A DNA stretch of 35,712 nucleotides from assembly GCA_009924875.1 (NCBI GenBank), contig RFQQ01000003.1, positions 1 to 35,712 of the forward strand, given 5' to 3'. Each line of letters opens with the position of its first letter. Position 1 is the stretch's first letter. The notes below the pieces were generated by a model, which was not told the origin of the DNA, made no database searches, and saw only the letters and a list, made by a program, of their open reading frames with translations. This stretch comes from Actinomycetota bacterium (GTDB lineage Bacteria; Actinomycetota; Acidimicrobiia; Acidimicrobiales; Ilumatobacteraceae). Of the stretch, positions 1 through 7,842 are shown one piece after another. The position numbers were made by a program, and so were the translations under genes.

Positions 1-858
1 CGTGCCGTCGCCCGAGCAGGCCTCGCAGCGGCCCCCCTTGACGTTGAACGAGAACCGACCGGGCAGGTAGCCGCGCACCTTCGCCTCGTTCGTGGTCGCG
101 AACAACTTTCGAATGTGGTCGAACACGCCGGTGTAGGTCGCAGGGTTCGATCGCGGCGTGCGGCCGATCGGCGACTGGTCCATGTCGATCACCTTGTCGA
201 GATGCTCGATCCCGTCAATCCGCTTGTGTCGTCCGGCCGGCGTCTTCGATTTATAGATGCGCTGCATCAGCACCGGCAGCAAGATGTCGCGGACCAGCGT
301 CGACTTGCCCGAACCCGACACGCCGGTGACCGCCACGAAGCATCCGAGCGGGATCTCGACCGTCAGATCGTCGAGGTTGTGCTCGCGGGCACCTCGGACC
401 ACCAGGCGTTCCGCCTTGGGAGCGCGTCGCTCCCCCGGCACGGGGATCGAACGTCGACCGGAGAGATAGTCACCCGTCACCGAATCGGCCACCGCGTTGA
501 GACCCGGCACGGGCCCGGAATAGACGACCTGGCCACCGTGCTCGCCGGCCCCGGGGCCGATATCGACGATCCAGTCGCTCTCCCGAATCGTCTCCTCATC
601 GTGCTCAACCACGAGCACGGTGTTGCCGAGATCACGGAGCCGGGTGAGCGTGTCAATGAGCCGGCGGTTGTCGCGCTGGTGCAGACCGATCGACGGCTCG
701 TCGAGCACATACAGGGTGCCGACGAGACCCGACCCGATCTGGCTCGCGAGCCGGATGCGCTGCGCCTCACCCCCAGCGAGGGTGCCCGCCGAGCGGGCCA
801 GAGTCAGGTAGTCGAGGCCGACGTCGAGGAGGAAGCCGAGGCGGGCGTTGATCTCCTT
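1..858 (-). pseudogene. uvrA: uvrA, C-terminal portion (frameshifted from its 5' part, runs off the window)
   Basis: Read on the minus strand from 858 to 1 this frame has no stop and encodes the second half of excinuclease subunit A. It opens with [20 protein letters not shown], then the ABC signature region [15 protein letters not shown], and at the window edge [19 protein letters not shown], the start of the C-terminal zinc finger (CxxC). It lies in a different frame from the N-terminal half (767-2371); the switch is between 859 and 868. It has no start codon of its own, so it would only be made if the frameshift is a sequence error. About 286 codons are visible; the rest of the protein lies beyond base 1. 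UvrA is the damage-recognition ATPase of nucleotide excision repair. Identity is certain; whether the break is real is not. Confidence 0.85.
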
Positions 859-2371
859 GGTCGCGGTCGCGCTCGCCGAGTTCGAGACCAGCGAGGAACT
901 CGGCCGAGTCGCCGATCGACATCTCACACACCTCGGAGATGTTCTTCCCGTTCACCGTGACGGCGAGGGTGAACGGCCGGAGTCTCGCGCCGCCGCAGGC
1001 CGAGCACGGCACCTCGCGCATGTATCCCTCGAACTGCTCACGGGTCCAGTCGCTGTCAGCCTGCTCGTGGCGCCGCTTGATCCATGGGATCACCCCTTCG
1101 TACTCGGTGCTGTAGGAGCGCTGACGTCCGTAACGGTTGCGATAGCGCACCGTCAACTGACCTCCGGTGCCGTGGAGCAGTATCCGCTGCTGCTTGGCCG
1201 GCAGGCTCGACCACGGGACATCGAGGTCGATGTCGTTGGCGTCCGCCACTGACTCGAGCATTCGCACGAAGTACTGCGTGTGAGCGCTCCGCCACGGGGC
1301 GATCGCTCCGTCGTGCACGGTGAGATCGACATCGGGGACGACGAGCTCCGGATCGACCTCGAAGGTCGTGCCAAGCCCGTCGCAGGTCTCGCAAGCCCCA
1401 TAGGGCGAGTTGAACGAGAAGTTGCGCGGAGCGGGCTCCGGATGGCTCGCACCACAGGTTGGGCAGGCGAGATGCTGGCTAAAGGTCAGCGTCTCGTCCT
1501 CACCTCCCTCTCCGGCCCCGACCAGTTCGATCTGGGCCACGCCATCGGCGAGGGTGAGGGCCGACTCGAGGGAGTCGGTGAGTCGACGCTCGATGCCCTC
1601 GCGGAGCACGAGACGGTCGACGACCACCTCGATGTCGTGTTGCTCGTAGCGAGCGAGTTTCTCCTCGCGGGCGAGGAACTCATCGATCTGCACCGTCTCA
1701 CCGTCGACCCGCGCTCGCACATAGCCCTGACCGGACAGGTCCTCGAGCAGCGACTCGTACTCGCCCTTGCGTCCGCGGACCACCGGGGCGAGCACCTGGA
1801 ATCGGGTTCCCTCCGGCAGTTCGAGCACACGGTCGACGATCTGTTGCGGTGTTTGGCGCTGTAGGCGGGTGCCGTCATCCGGACAGTGCTGCACCCCGAT
1901 CCGGGCATACAGCAGGCGGAGGTAGTCGTAGACCTCGGTGATCGTCCCCACCGTCGACCGAGGGTTCCGGCTGGCCGACTTCTGATCGATGGAGATCGCG
2001 GGCGAGAGCCCCTCGATGACATCGACATCGGGTTTGTCCATCTGTCCGAGGAACTGCCGCGCGTAGGAGGACAGTGACTCGACATAGCGCCGCTGACCCT
2101 CGGCGTAGATCGTGTCGAAGGCGAGGCTCGACTTACCCGAGCCGGACAGCCCGGTGAGCACGACAAGCCGGTCGCGCGGGATCTCGACGTTCACGTTCCG
2201 AAGGTTGTGCTCCCGTGCTCCGCGGACGGAGATCACCGGGGGCCCGTCCGATGATGGCGACGCCTTCGTCGTCACGGTCTGCCTCGCTGGTGCCTTCTTC
2301 GTGGGCGCCTTCTTCGCCACCGCCTTCTTCGATGGCGACTTCTTCGCGGTCGTCGAGGATCGGGGGGCCAT
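767..2371 (-). CDS. uvrA: UvrABC excinuclease subunit A, N-terminal portion, broken by a frameshift
   Basis: ATP-binding damage sensor of nucleotide excision repair, partner of UvrB. The first ABC domain is intact: VRGAREHNL at the start, Walker [10 protein letters not shown], the [20 protein letters not shown] segment, and the first zinc finger with CPTCGASH and CETC. After about residue 501 ([12 protein letters not shown]) the frame leaves the family pattern and the last 33 or so residues, Arg/Pro-rich, are frameshift translation. The correct continuation lies in another frame below 858. Compared with family members as I remember them, about 17 nt are missing at 859-868, beside a repeated GCGACC. 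The first 45 residues form an unusual Lys/Ala/Pro tail ([16 protein letters not shown]). The start ATG lies 26 nt after the uvrB stop, with a TAGCCT box 8 nt upstream and no clear Shine-Dalgarno. Confidence 0.9.
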   Translation of the reverse strand: MAPRSSTTAKKSPSKKAVAKKAPTKKAPARQTVTTKASPSSDGPPVISVRGAREHNLRNVNVEIPRDRLVVLTGLSGSGKSSLAFDTIYAEGQRRYVESLSSYARQFLGQMDKPDVDVIEGLSPAISIDQKSASRNPRSTVGTITEVYDYLRLLYARIGVQHCPDDGTRLQRQTPQQIVDRVLELPEGTRFQVLAPVVRGRKGEYESLLEDLSGQGYVRARVDGETVQIDEFLAREEKLARYEQHDIEVVVDRLVLREGIERRLTDSLESALTLADGVAQIELVGAGEGGEDETLTFSQHLACPTCGASHPEPAPRNFSFNSPYGACETCDGLGTTFEVDPELVVPDVDLTVHDGAIAPWRSAHTQYFVRMLESVADANDIDLDVPWSSLPAKQQRILLHGTGGQLTVRYRNRYGRQRSYSTEYEGVIPWIKRRHEQADSDWTREQFEGYMREVPCSACGGARLRPFTLAVTVNGKNISEVCEMSIGDSAEFLAGLELGERDRDQGDQRPPRLPPRRRPRLPDSGPLGGHPRWG

Positions 2372-2379
2372 CGTCGGCG

Positions 2380-2385
2380 AGGCTA
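2380..2385 (-). promoter_or_regulatory. Candidate -10 box (TAGCCT) of uvrA, leaderless spacing
   Basis: TAGCCT on the minus strand ends 8 nt before the uvrA ATG, inside the 26-nt uvrB-uvrA gap. It fits the TAnnnT -10 form common in actinobacteria at a distance that would start transcription at or near the A of ATG. No convincing -35 is visible. The same arrangement recurs at many other starts in this window. Confidence 0.45.
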
Positions 2386-2397
2386 ACGGTGCGTCGG

Positions 2398-4446
2398 TCA
2401 GCGGGCGTCACGCAGTTCGCGACGAAGTTCGTTGATCTCGTCGCGCAGGCGGGCCGCGTACTCAAACCGAAGGTCAACCGCTGCTTCATGCATCTCGGCC
2501 TCCAGCGTCTGGATCAGGCGGGCGATCTCGCCTTCGGGGAGCGAAGCGAGTTCCCGCTGGACTCGGTCGCGCTCCTTCTGGCGGCGCCGGTCCTTCCCGG
2601 GAACCGGCGCGGACGCGGACTCGGGCCGGAGCATCGACAGGATGTCACCGACCGCCTTGCGAATCGTCTGCGGGTCGATGCCGTGCTTCTCGTTGTGGGC
2701 GAGTTGAAGCGCGCGTCGTCGCTGCGTCTCCCCGATTGCGCGCTTCATCGAATCGGTGATGCGGTCCGCGTACATCACCACCTCTCCCTCGACATTTCTC
2801 GCCGCGCGACCGATCATCTGGATGAGCGAGGTCTCGCTGCGGAGGAATCCCTCCTTGTCGGCATCGAGGATGCACACCAACGAGACCTCCGGCAGGTCGA
2901 GGCCCTCTCGGAGCAAGTTGATGCCGACCAGCACGTCGAACTCGCCGAGCCGGAGCGCCCTCAGGATCTCGATCCGCTGAATGGTGTCGATGTTCGAGTG
3001 CAGATAGCGGACCCGCAGTCCCTGCTCGAGGAGATACTCCGTCAGGTCCTCGGCCATCTTCTTCGTCAGCGTCGTCACGAGCACGCGATCGCCGCGGGTC
3101 ACGCGACCCTCCACCATCGCCATCAGGTCGTCGATCTGCCCCTTCGTCGGGCGGACCAGCACCTCCGGGTCGACGAGACCCGTCGGACGCACGATCTGCT
3201 CGACAACCCGGTCGGATACCCCGATCTCGTAGTCGCTCGGCGTCGCCGACAGGAAGACGCACTGGTTGACGCGCTCGAGCACCTCTTCGAAACGCAGTGG
3301 TCGGTTATCGCGGGCGCTCGGCAGCCGGAAACCGTGCTCGACGAGCACATCCTTGCGGCTTCGGTCGCCCGCGTACTGACCGTGCAACTGCGGCACGGCG
3401 ACGTGGCTCTCATCGATCACGAGGAGGTAGTCGTCGGGGAAATAGTCGAGGAGGGTGAACGGCGGCTCGTCAGGCGCACGGCCATCGATGTGCATCGAGT
3501 AGTTCTCGATCCCGTTGCAGTAGCCGACCTCGGCCATCATCTCGAGGTCGTACTGGGTTCGCATCCGAAGGCGTTGGGCCTCGAGGAGCTTGCCGGCCGC
3601 CTCGAACTCGGCCAGACGGGTCTGCAACTCGGCCTCGATGCCCTGAATGGCGCGGGCCATCCGCTCCACCCCGGCCACGTAGTGGGTGGCTGGGAAGACG
3701 TGAGTGCGCGACATCTCCTCGAGGGTTTCGCCGGTGACCGGGTCGATCCTCGTCAGCCGGTCGACGGTGTCGCCGAAGAGCTCAATGCGCAGCACCGACT
3801 CCTCATACGAGGGATGCACCTCGATGGTGTCGCCGCGAACCCGGAACTTGCCACGGCCGAGGGTCATGTCGTTCCGGTCGTACTGCATGTCGACGAGACG
3901 CCGGAGAATCGACCTCATGTCGTAATCGACGCCGACGCTCAGGTCGATCAACTGACCTCGGTACTCCTCTGGTGAACCCATGCCGTAAATGCACGAGACC
4001 GAGGCAACGACGATGGTGTCTCGTCGAGTGAGCAGCGCAGCGGTCGCTGAGTGACGCAAACGGTCGATCTCATCGTTGATCGACGCGTCCTTCTCGATGA
4101 ACGTGTCACTCGACGGGATGTATGCCTCAGGTTGGTAGTAGTCGTAATAGGAGACGAAGTACTCCACCCGGTTCTCGGGGAAGAACTCCCGCATCTCCTG
4201 GGCGAGCTGGGCCGCGAGGCTCTTGTTGGGGGCCAAGATCAGCGTCGGACGCTGCACCTGCTCGATCGTCCACGCGATCGTCGCTGACTTGCCCGAACCG
4301 GTGATGCCAAGAAGGGTCTGGAACCGCTCACCGGCGTCGATCCCCTCAGCGAGGGAGGCGATCGCCTTCGGCTGATCGCCAGCCGGATCGAATTCCGAGA
4401 CGACCCGAAACCGCTCGTCGGTGACCGGAGTCGAGGTCGCGCTCAT
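2398..4446 (-). CDS. uvrB: UvrABC excinuclease subunit B
   Basis: DNA helicase-like core of nucleotide excision repair; it receives damaged DNA from UvrA and recruits UvrC. The 682 residues match the usual length. Walker A is GITGSGKS at 47-54, the strand-separating beta-hairpin region is [13 protein letters not shown], the Walker B-type box is [12 protein letters not shown], and the helicase half has GREGLD-like [15 protein letters not shown] and QMIGRAARN. The C-terminal coiled UVR motif ([20 protein letters not shown]) that binds UvrC closes the protein. The start ATG overlaps the stop of the upstream cyclotransferase-like gene by 4 nt (ATGA), so translation is probably coupled. uvrA follows 26 nt downstream in the same direction. 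Confidence 0.98.
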   Translation of the reverse strand: MSATSTPVTDERFRVVSEFDPAGDQPKAIASLAEGIDAGERFQTLLGITGSGKSATIAWTIEQVQRPTLILAPNKSLAAQLAQEMREFFPENRVEYFVSYYDYYQPEAYIPSSDTFIEKDASINDEIDRLRHSATAALLTRRDTIVVASVSCIYGMGSPEEYRGQLIDLSVGVDYDMRSILRRLVDMQYDRNDMTLGRGKFRVRGDTIEVHPSYEESVLRIELFGDTVDRLTRIDPVTGETLEEMSRTHVFPATHYVAGVERMARAIQGIEAELQTRLAEFEAAGKLLEAQRLRMRTQYDLEMMAEVGYCNGIENYSMHIDGRAPDEPPFTLLDYFPDDYLLVIDESHVAVPQLHGQYAGDRSRKDVLVEHGFRLPSARDNRPLRFEEVLERVNQCVFLSATPSDYEIGVSDRVVEQIVRPTGLVDPEVLVRPTKGQIDDLMAMVEGRVTRGDRVLVTTLTKKMAEDLTEYLLEQGLRVRYLHSNIDTIQRIEILRALRLGEFDVLVGINLLREGLDLPEVSLVCILDADKEGFLRSETSLIQMIGRAARNVEGEVVMYADRITDSMKRAIGETQRRRALQLAHNEKHGIDPQTIRKAVGDILSMLRPESASAPVPGKDRRRQKERDRVQRELASLPEGEIARLIQTLEAEMHEAAVDLRFEYAARLRDEINELRRELRDAR

Positions 4447-5012
4447 CGGCCCGCGCGGTTCGCGTCGACCACCGGCACATCCGGTGGCGGAGTGGTCGCC
4501 CGGTAGCGATCACCTTGACCCGGCAGCAGAGCGTCGAACGCTCCATCGACGAGATTCCAGTAGCGGCGCTCGATACCCGCGCGTCCCCGGTCGCGTCCAT
4601 CGAGATAGATGTCGAGAGCGACCTGACGCGGCACGTAGGTGACCACCCGACCGACATCGGGGCCGTCCTCGAGGAGCCGAACCCCGTCGGTCACGTCCAC
4701 CCGGTCGTAGTTGCGCTCGCGGGCGCCGAGACGAACCAGTTCGTCAGGATGCACGAGTGTCACGATCCCGTTCATACACGCCCCGTCGACCTCGGTGACC
4801 CCGAGAGCGACCACCACGTCGATCCGATCGACGTCCGGCCCGACGAGAGCGCCCTCGGCCACCGGCATGCCGTAGTTCCAGCGCCGTTCCCACCCATCGC
4901 ACTCCGCGGCGAGGAAGTCGACCCCTCGAATCGGATCGCGTCCGAGTGTCCCGCCAAGCGATGTCGGGCTGACGAGCGAGCCGTACCCGAAGACCCAGAT
5001 GCTCTCGCTCAC
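4443..5012 (-). CDS. Gamma-glutamylcyclotransferase-like (ChaC/GGCT fold) protein
   Basis: A 189-residue protein opening with WVFGYGSLV, the Y-G-S-L substrate-binding loop that defines the gamma-glutamylcyclotransferase superfamily. The Glu in [12 protein letters not shown] is a plausible match for the catalytic general acid/base. Family members convert gamma-glutamyl peptides or amines to 5-oxoproline; the substrate here cannot be told from sequence. The start is a GTG at 5010-5012 with a TAGCGT box 7 nt upstream that includes the coaE stop codon. Its 3' end overlaps uvrB by 4 nt, so it forms the head of a three-gene unit with uvrB and uvrA. A link to repair is not implied by the fold and may only be positional. 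Confidence 0.75.
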   Translation of the reverse strand: MSESIWVFGYGSLVSPTSLGGTLGRDPIRGVDFLAAECDGWERRWNYGMPVAEGALVGPDVDRIDVVVALGVTEVDGACMNGIVTLVHPDELVRLGARERNYDRVDVTDGVRLLEDGPDVGRVVTYVPRQVALDIYLDGRDRGRAGIERRYWNLVDGAFDALLPGQGDRYRATTPPPDVPVVDANRAGR

Positions 5013-5019
5013 AGGTTCG

Positions 5020-5025
5020 ACGCTA
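5020..5025 (-). promoter_or_regulatory. Candidate -10 box (TAGCGT) of the cyclotransferase-uvrB-uvrA unit
   Basis: TAGCGT on the minus strand is followed by 7 nt and the GTG start at 5012, compatible with a leaderless transcript. The first three bases of the box are the TAG stop codon of coaE, so the promoter is nested in the end of the upstream gene. No -35 was recognised. Confidence 0.4.
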
Positions 5026-5637
5026 CCCCTCGGCTGTCAGCCGCAGAAGGTCGTCCCACACCTCGAGCACCCGGCCCTCGAGTGCGGCCTCATCGCCCGA
5101 GTTGTCGATCACATGGGTGGCGATCCCGCGCCTCGCTTCTCGGTTGGTCTGGCTCGCGATGCGACGCCGGGCGTCATCGGCATCCATTCCCCGAAAAGCG
5201 ACCAAACGCTCAACGGCGACGTCGGGATCGACGTCGACGACGATGGTCGCATCGAGATCATCGCGCGGATTCTCCGCGAGCAACGGGAAGTCGAGGATGA
5301 CGATCCGGTCGGTACCGCTCAGCGCCTCAACGCGAGAGCGGATCTCACGTTGGAGGGCCGGATGCACGATCCCGTTGAGGTCGGCGCGAGCCGCACGGGC
5401 CTCATCGCTGTCGCCGAACACGACCGCCGCAACGGCCGCTCGGTCGAGCGAACCGTCGTCGAGGATGACGTGGGCGCCGAAACGCTCAGCCATCTCGCTG
5501 AGCACGGGTGATCCCGGCTGCTGGAGCTCGCGGACGATCGCGTCAGCGTCGATGATCTCCGCGCCGTGCCCGGCGAGGAGAGCCGACACGGTGGACTTGC
5601 CGGCTCCGATACCGCCCGTCAGTCCGACGAGCAGCAC
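5023..5637 (-). CDS. coaE: Dephospho-CoA kinase
   Basis: Catalyses the last step of coenzyme A synthesis, ATP-dependent phosphorylation of the 3'-OH of dephospho-CoA. The 204 residues start with LLVGLTGGIGAGKST, a P-loop at residues 8-15, followed by the IIDADAIVREL segment and DFPLLAEN in the expected CoA-binding position, and the RRRIASQ lid region. Length is typical for the short bacterial enzyme; there is no extra C-terminal domain of the kind seen in mycobacteria. The GTG start lies 3 nt after the rpsA stop, so it is probably cotranscribed with rpsA, an arrangement also found in mycobacteria. Confidence 0.95.
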   Translation of the reverse strand: MLLVGLTGGIGAGKSTVSALLAGHGAEIIDADAIVRELQQPGSPVLSEMAERFGAHVILDDGSLDRAAVAAVVFGDSDEARAARADLNGIVHPALQREIRSRVEALSGTDRIVILDFPLLAENPRDDLDATIVVDVDPDVAVERLVAFRGMDADDARRRIASQTNREARRGIATHVIDNSGDEAALEGRVLEVWDDLLRLTAEG

Positions 5638-5640
5638 GGT

Positions 5641-6969
5641 TCAGTCGTCCGATTCGGCTTCGGCGGGGGTCTCCGGGGCGGCGACCGCCTCGGGGGCAGC
5701 CTCAGAGCCGCTCTCGTACTCAGCCCAAGCTGCCTCGACCTCGTCGTCGCTGTGGGTCCAATTGCCCTCGGAGTCGACGTCGAAGTGCTCGCGGTACTCG
5801 GCAGCGAGCTCGCCACCCTCAGCGGCCTGCTTGATCGACAGGCTGATGCGGCGACGCGGGAGGTCGAGATCGATGATCTTCACCCACAGCTCCTCACCCG
5901 GAGTGACGATGTCGGCCGGGTTCTCGACGTGGTGGGCCGACATCTCGGAGATGTGAACCAGACCCTCGATCCCGTCGCCCACCTGCACGAAGGCACCGAA
6001 CTGCACGAGCTTGGTGACCCGGCCGTAGACGAGCTGGCCGACGGCGTGACCCTCGGCGAACTCCGCCCACGGGTCCTGCTGGGTGGCCTTGAGCGAGAGG
6101 CTGATGCGCTCCCGACTGAAGTCAACATCAAGCACCTGCACGGTGACGGGATCGCCGACGGCGACCACGGAGCCGGGATGATCGACATGCTTCCAGGACA
6201 GCTCACTCACGTGGATGAGACCGTCCATACCGCCGAGGTCGACGAAGGCGCCGAAACTGACGACCGAGGAGATGGTGCCCGAGCGGACCTCACCGACCTT
6301 GAGGTTGGTGAGGAAGTTGTCGCGGGTCTCCTTCTGGTTCTCCTCGAGGTAGGCGCGACGCGACAACACGACGTTGTTGCGGTTCTTGTCGAGCTCGATG
6401 ATCTTCGCCTGCACCACCGTGCCGACATAGGGCTGCAGATCGCGGACCCGACGGAGCTCGACGAGCGAGGCCGGAAGGAAGCCGCGGAGGCCGATATCGA
6501 CGATGAGACCGCCCTTGACGACCTCGATGACCGGACCCTCGACGACGGCGTCGGACTCCTTCTTGGCCTCGATGTCGCCCCAAGCGCGCTCGTACTGGGC
6601 GCGCTTCTTCGAGAGGACCAGGCGGCCTTCCTTATCTTCCTTGGTGAGCACCAGCGCCTCGACCTGCTCGCCCATGGCGACGATCTCGGCTGGGTTGACG
6701 TCGTTGCGAATGCTCAACTCGCGGGAGGGAATCACACCCTCGCTCTTGTACCCGATGTCGAGGAGCACTTCGTCGCGATCGATCTTGACCACGGTGCCGT
6801 GGACCAACTGCCCGTCGTCGACGTCGATGATCGAGGCGTCACCTCCGTGGACGAGGTCGGCGAAACTCATTCCGAGATCGTTGGAGACGACCTCGCGGGG
6901 GGTGTAGTTGCCCTCGTCATCGAAGGTTCCCATCGGGGACTGAGCGGGGGCGGTAGTGGTGTCGGACAA
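5641..6969 (-). CDS. rpsA: 30S ribosomal protein S1
   Basis: RNA-binding ribosomal protein that helps recruit and unfold mRNA during initiation. Four S1 (OB-fold) repeats are visible in order: GQLVHGTVVKIDRDEVLLDIG; GPVIEVVKGGLIVDIGLRGF; SGTISSVVSFGAFVDLGGMDG; YGRVTKLVQFGAFVQVGDGIEG. An acidic Ala/Glu-rich tail ends in AEAESDD. Four repeats is the usual actinobacterial form (six in Escherichia coli). I chose the TTG at 6967-6969 (reads MSDTTTAPAQSP); an ATG at 6933 (MGTFDDEGN) is the alternative, and neither has a good Shine-Dalgarno. The frame stays open to 7032 but that part looks like leader. coaE follows after 3 nt. Confidence 0.93.
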   Translation of the reverse strand: MSDTTTAPAQSPMGTFDDEGNYTPREVVSNDLGMSFADLVHGGDASIIDVDDGQLVHGTVVKIDRDEVLLDIGYKSEGVIPSRELSIRNDVNPAEIVAMGEQVEALVLTKEDKEGRLVLSKKRAQYERAWGDIEAKKESDAVVEGPVIEVVKGGLIVDIGLRGFLPASLVELRRVRDLQPYVGTVVQAKIIELDKNRNNVVLSRRAYLEENQKETRDNFLTNLKVGEVRSGTISSVVSFGAFVDLGGMDGLIHVSELSWKHVDHPGSVVAVGDPVTVQVLDVDFSRERISLSLKATQQDPWAEFAEGHAVGQLVYGRVTKLVQFGAFVQVGDGIEGLVHISEMSAHHVENPADIVTPGEELWVKIIDLDLPRRRISLSIKQAAEGGELAAEYREHFDVDSEGNWTHSDDEVEAAWAEYESGSEAAPEAVAAPETPAEAESDD

Positions 6970-7018
6970 GGTCGGGTACTGCTTTCGGAAACGGATACGG
7001 ATGGTCGGCGGAGGCGTC

Positions 7019-7051
7019 TTTGGAGACCCCAAACCGCGGTCGCGAAGCGTA
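7019..7051 (-). promoter_or_regulatory. rpsA promoter (-10 TACGCT) and small leader hairpin
   Basis: TACGCT at 7046-7051 (minus strand) fits TAnnnT and would place the rpsA transcript start near 7038, giving a leader of about 70 nt to the TTG at 6969. Inside it 7019-7033 forms a perfect 5-bp stem (TTTGG/CCAAA) with a 5-nt loop. S1 autoregulates its mRNA through a structured leader lacking a strong Shine-Dalgarno in Escherichia coli; here both features are seen, but autoregulation is inference. Confidence 0.35.
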
Positions 7052-7059
7052 TCAGTGGC

Positions 7060-7842
7060 TCAGAGAGATGCCATCCGGGCGATGAGCAGGTGCTCAGGCA
7101 GGTCCACCGAGGGAGGTTTCGCCGAATAGTCCCCCGGTTCTGCCCCGTCGATTGCGACAACCTCCAGCCCAACCAACTCGCAGAGCAGTCGGAGTTCGCG
7201 CGGCGTGTACCCGCCGGTCCATAGGTCAACTGCCTCAGCCCGACCGTCCTCGTCGCGCACCTCGGTGCGCTCGTGGATGATTCCGGAGGCGACATCGAGG
7301 CTCGCCTCATAGTCGCCACGCGCGATTGCGGCCGCCGTGAACAGGCTGTTGAAGGCCGACAAGGCGAGCCGCGCACCGGGCGCGAGTGCCGCGGCCATCC
7401 CCTCGAGCACGAGTCGATCGCCATCGACTCCCCCACGGGCGTCCTCGGGGCGCATCAGTCCGAACGCCCCCTGACAGAGGCAGATCACCGCATCGAACGC
7501 GGCGCCGAACCGCTCGACCGAAGCGAGCTCGCGAGCGTCGAGGCGCTCGAAGGTGGCGCCGTCAGGTGCCGTCGCGGCCGCGAGATCGACGAATCGCTGC
7601 GAGATGTCGACGCCATGCGCGAGCACCCCTCTCCGAGCCAGTTCATGACTGTGTCGCCCCGGCCCGCAGCCAACGTCGAGCACCCGGTGGCCCGCGCGAA
7701 GATCGAGCAGCTCCATGAGTCGATCGACCTCGGCCACCGTGCCTTTGGTGAAGGAGTATCGGAGGTAGGCCCCTCCGAGGTGCGCCGCGACCGGCTCGAA
7801 CCAGTGGTCGTCGCCTGCTCCCTCGGCGGCGTTCAAGGTCAC
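7060..7842 (-). CDS. Class I SAM-dependent methyltransferase
   Basis: A 260-residue Rossmann-fold methyltransferase. Motif I is VLDVGCGPGRHSHELARRG at about residues 54-72, followed by the acidic ribose-binding strand GVDISQRFVDLA and an FERLDAREL motif III-like segment, then FDAVICLCQGAFGLM (motif IV region). The C-terminal half has GGYTPRELRLLCELVGLEV, seen in many small-molecule methyltransferases. The substrate cannot be assigned. The start ATG overlaps the polA stop by 4 nt, so it appears translationally coupled to DNA polymerase I, and rpsA lies downstream behind its own promoter. Confidence 0.85.
   Translation of the reverse strand: MTLNAAEGAGDDHWFEPVAAHLGGAYLRYSFTKGTVAEVDRLMELLDLRAGHRVLDVGCGPGRHSHELARRGVLAHGVDISQRFVDLAAATAPDGATFERLDARELASVERFGAAFDAVICLCQGAFGLMRPEDARGGVDGDRLVLEGMAAALAPGARLALSAFNSLFTAAAIARGDYEASLDVASGIIHERTEVRDEDGRAEAVDLWTGGYTPRELRLLCELVGLEVVAIDGAEPGDYSAKPPSVDLPEHLLIARMASL

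Noticed and set aside
2215-3975. 586-codon plus-strand open frame opposite uvrB
   Set aside because: Antisense shadow of uvrB without motifs or start signals.
5566-7224. 552-codon plus-strand open frame opposite rpsA and coaE
   Set aside because: Composition artefact opposite rpsA; it spans two genes and the rpsA promoter.
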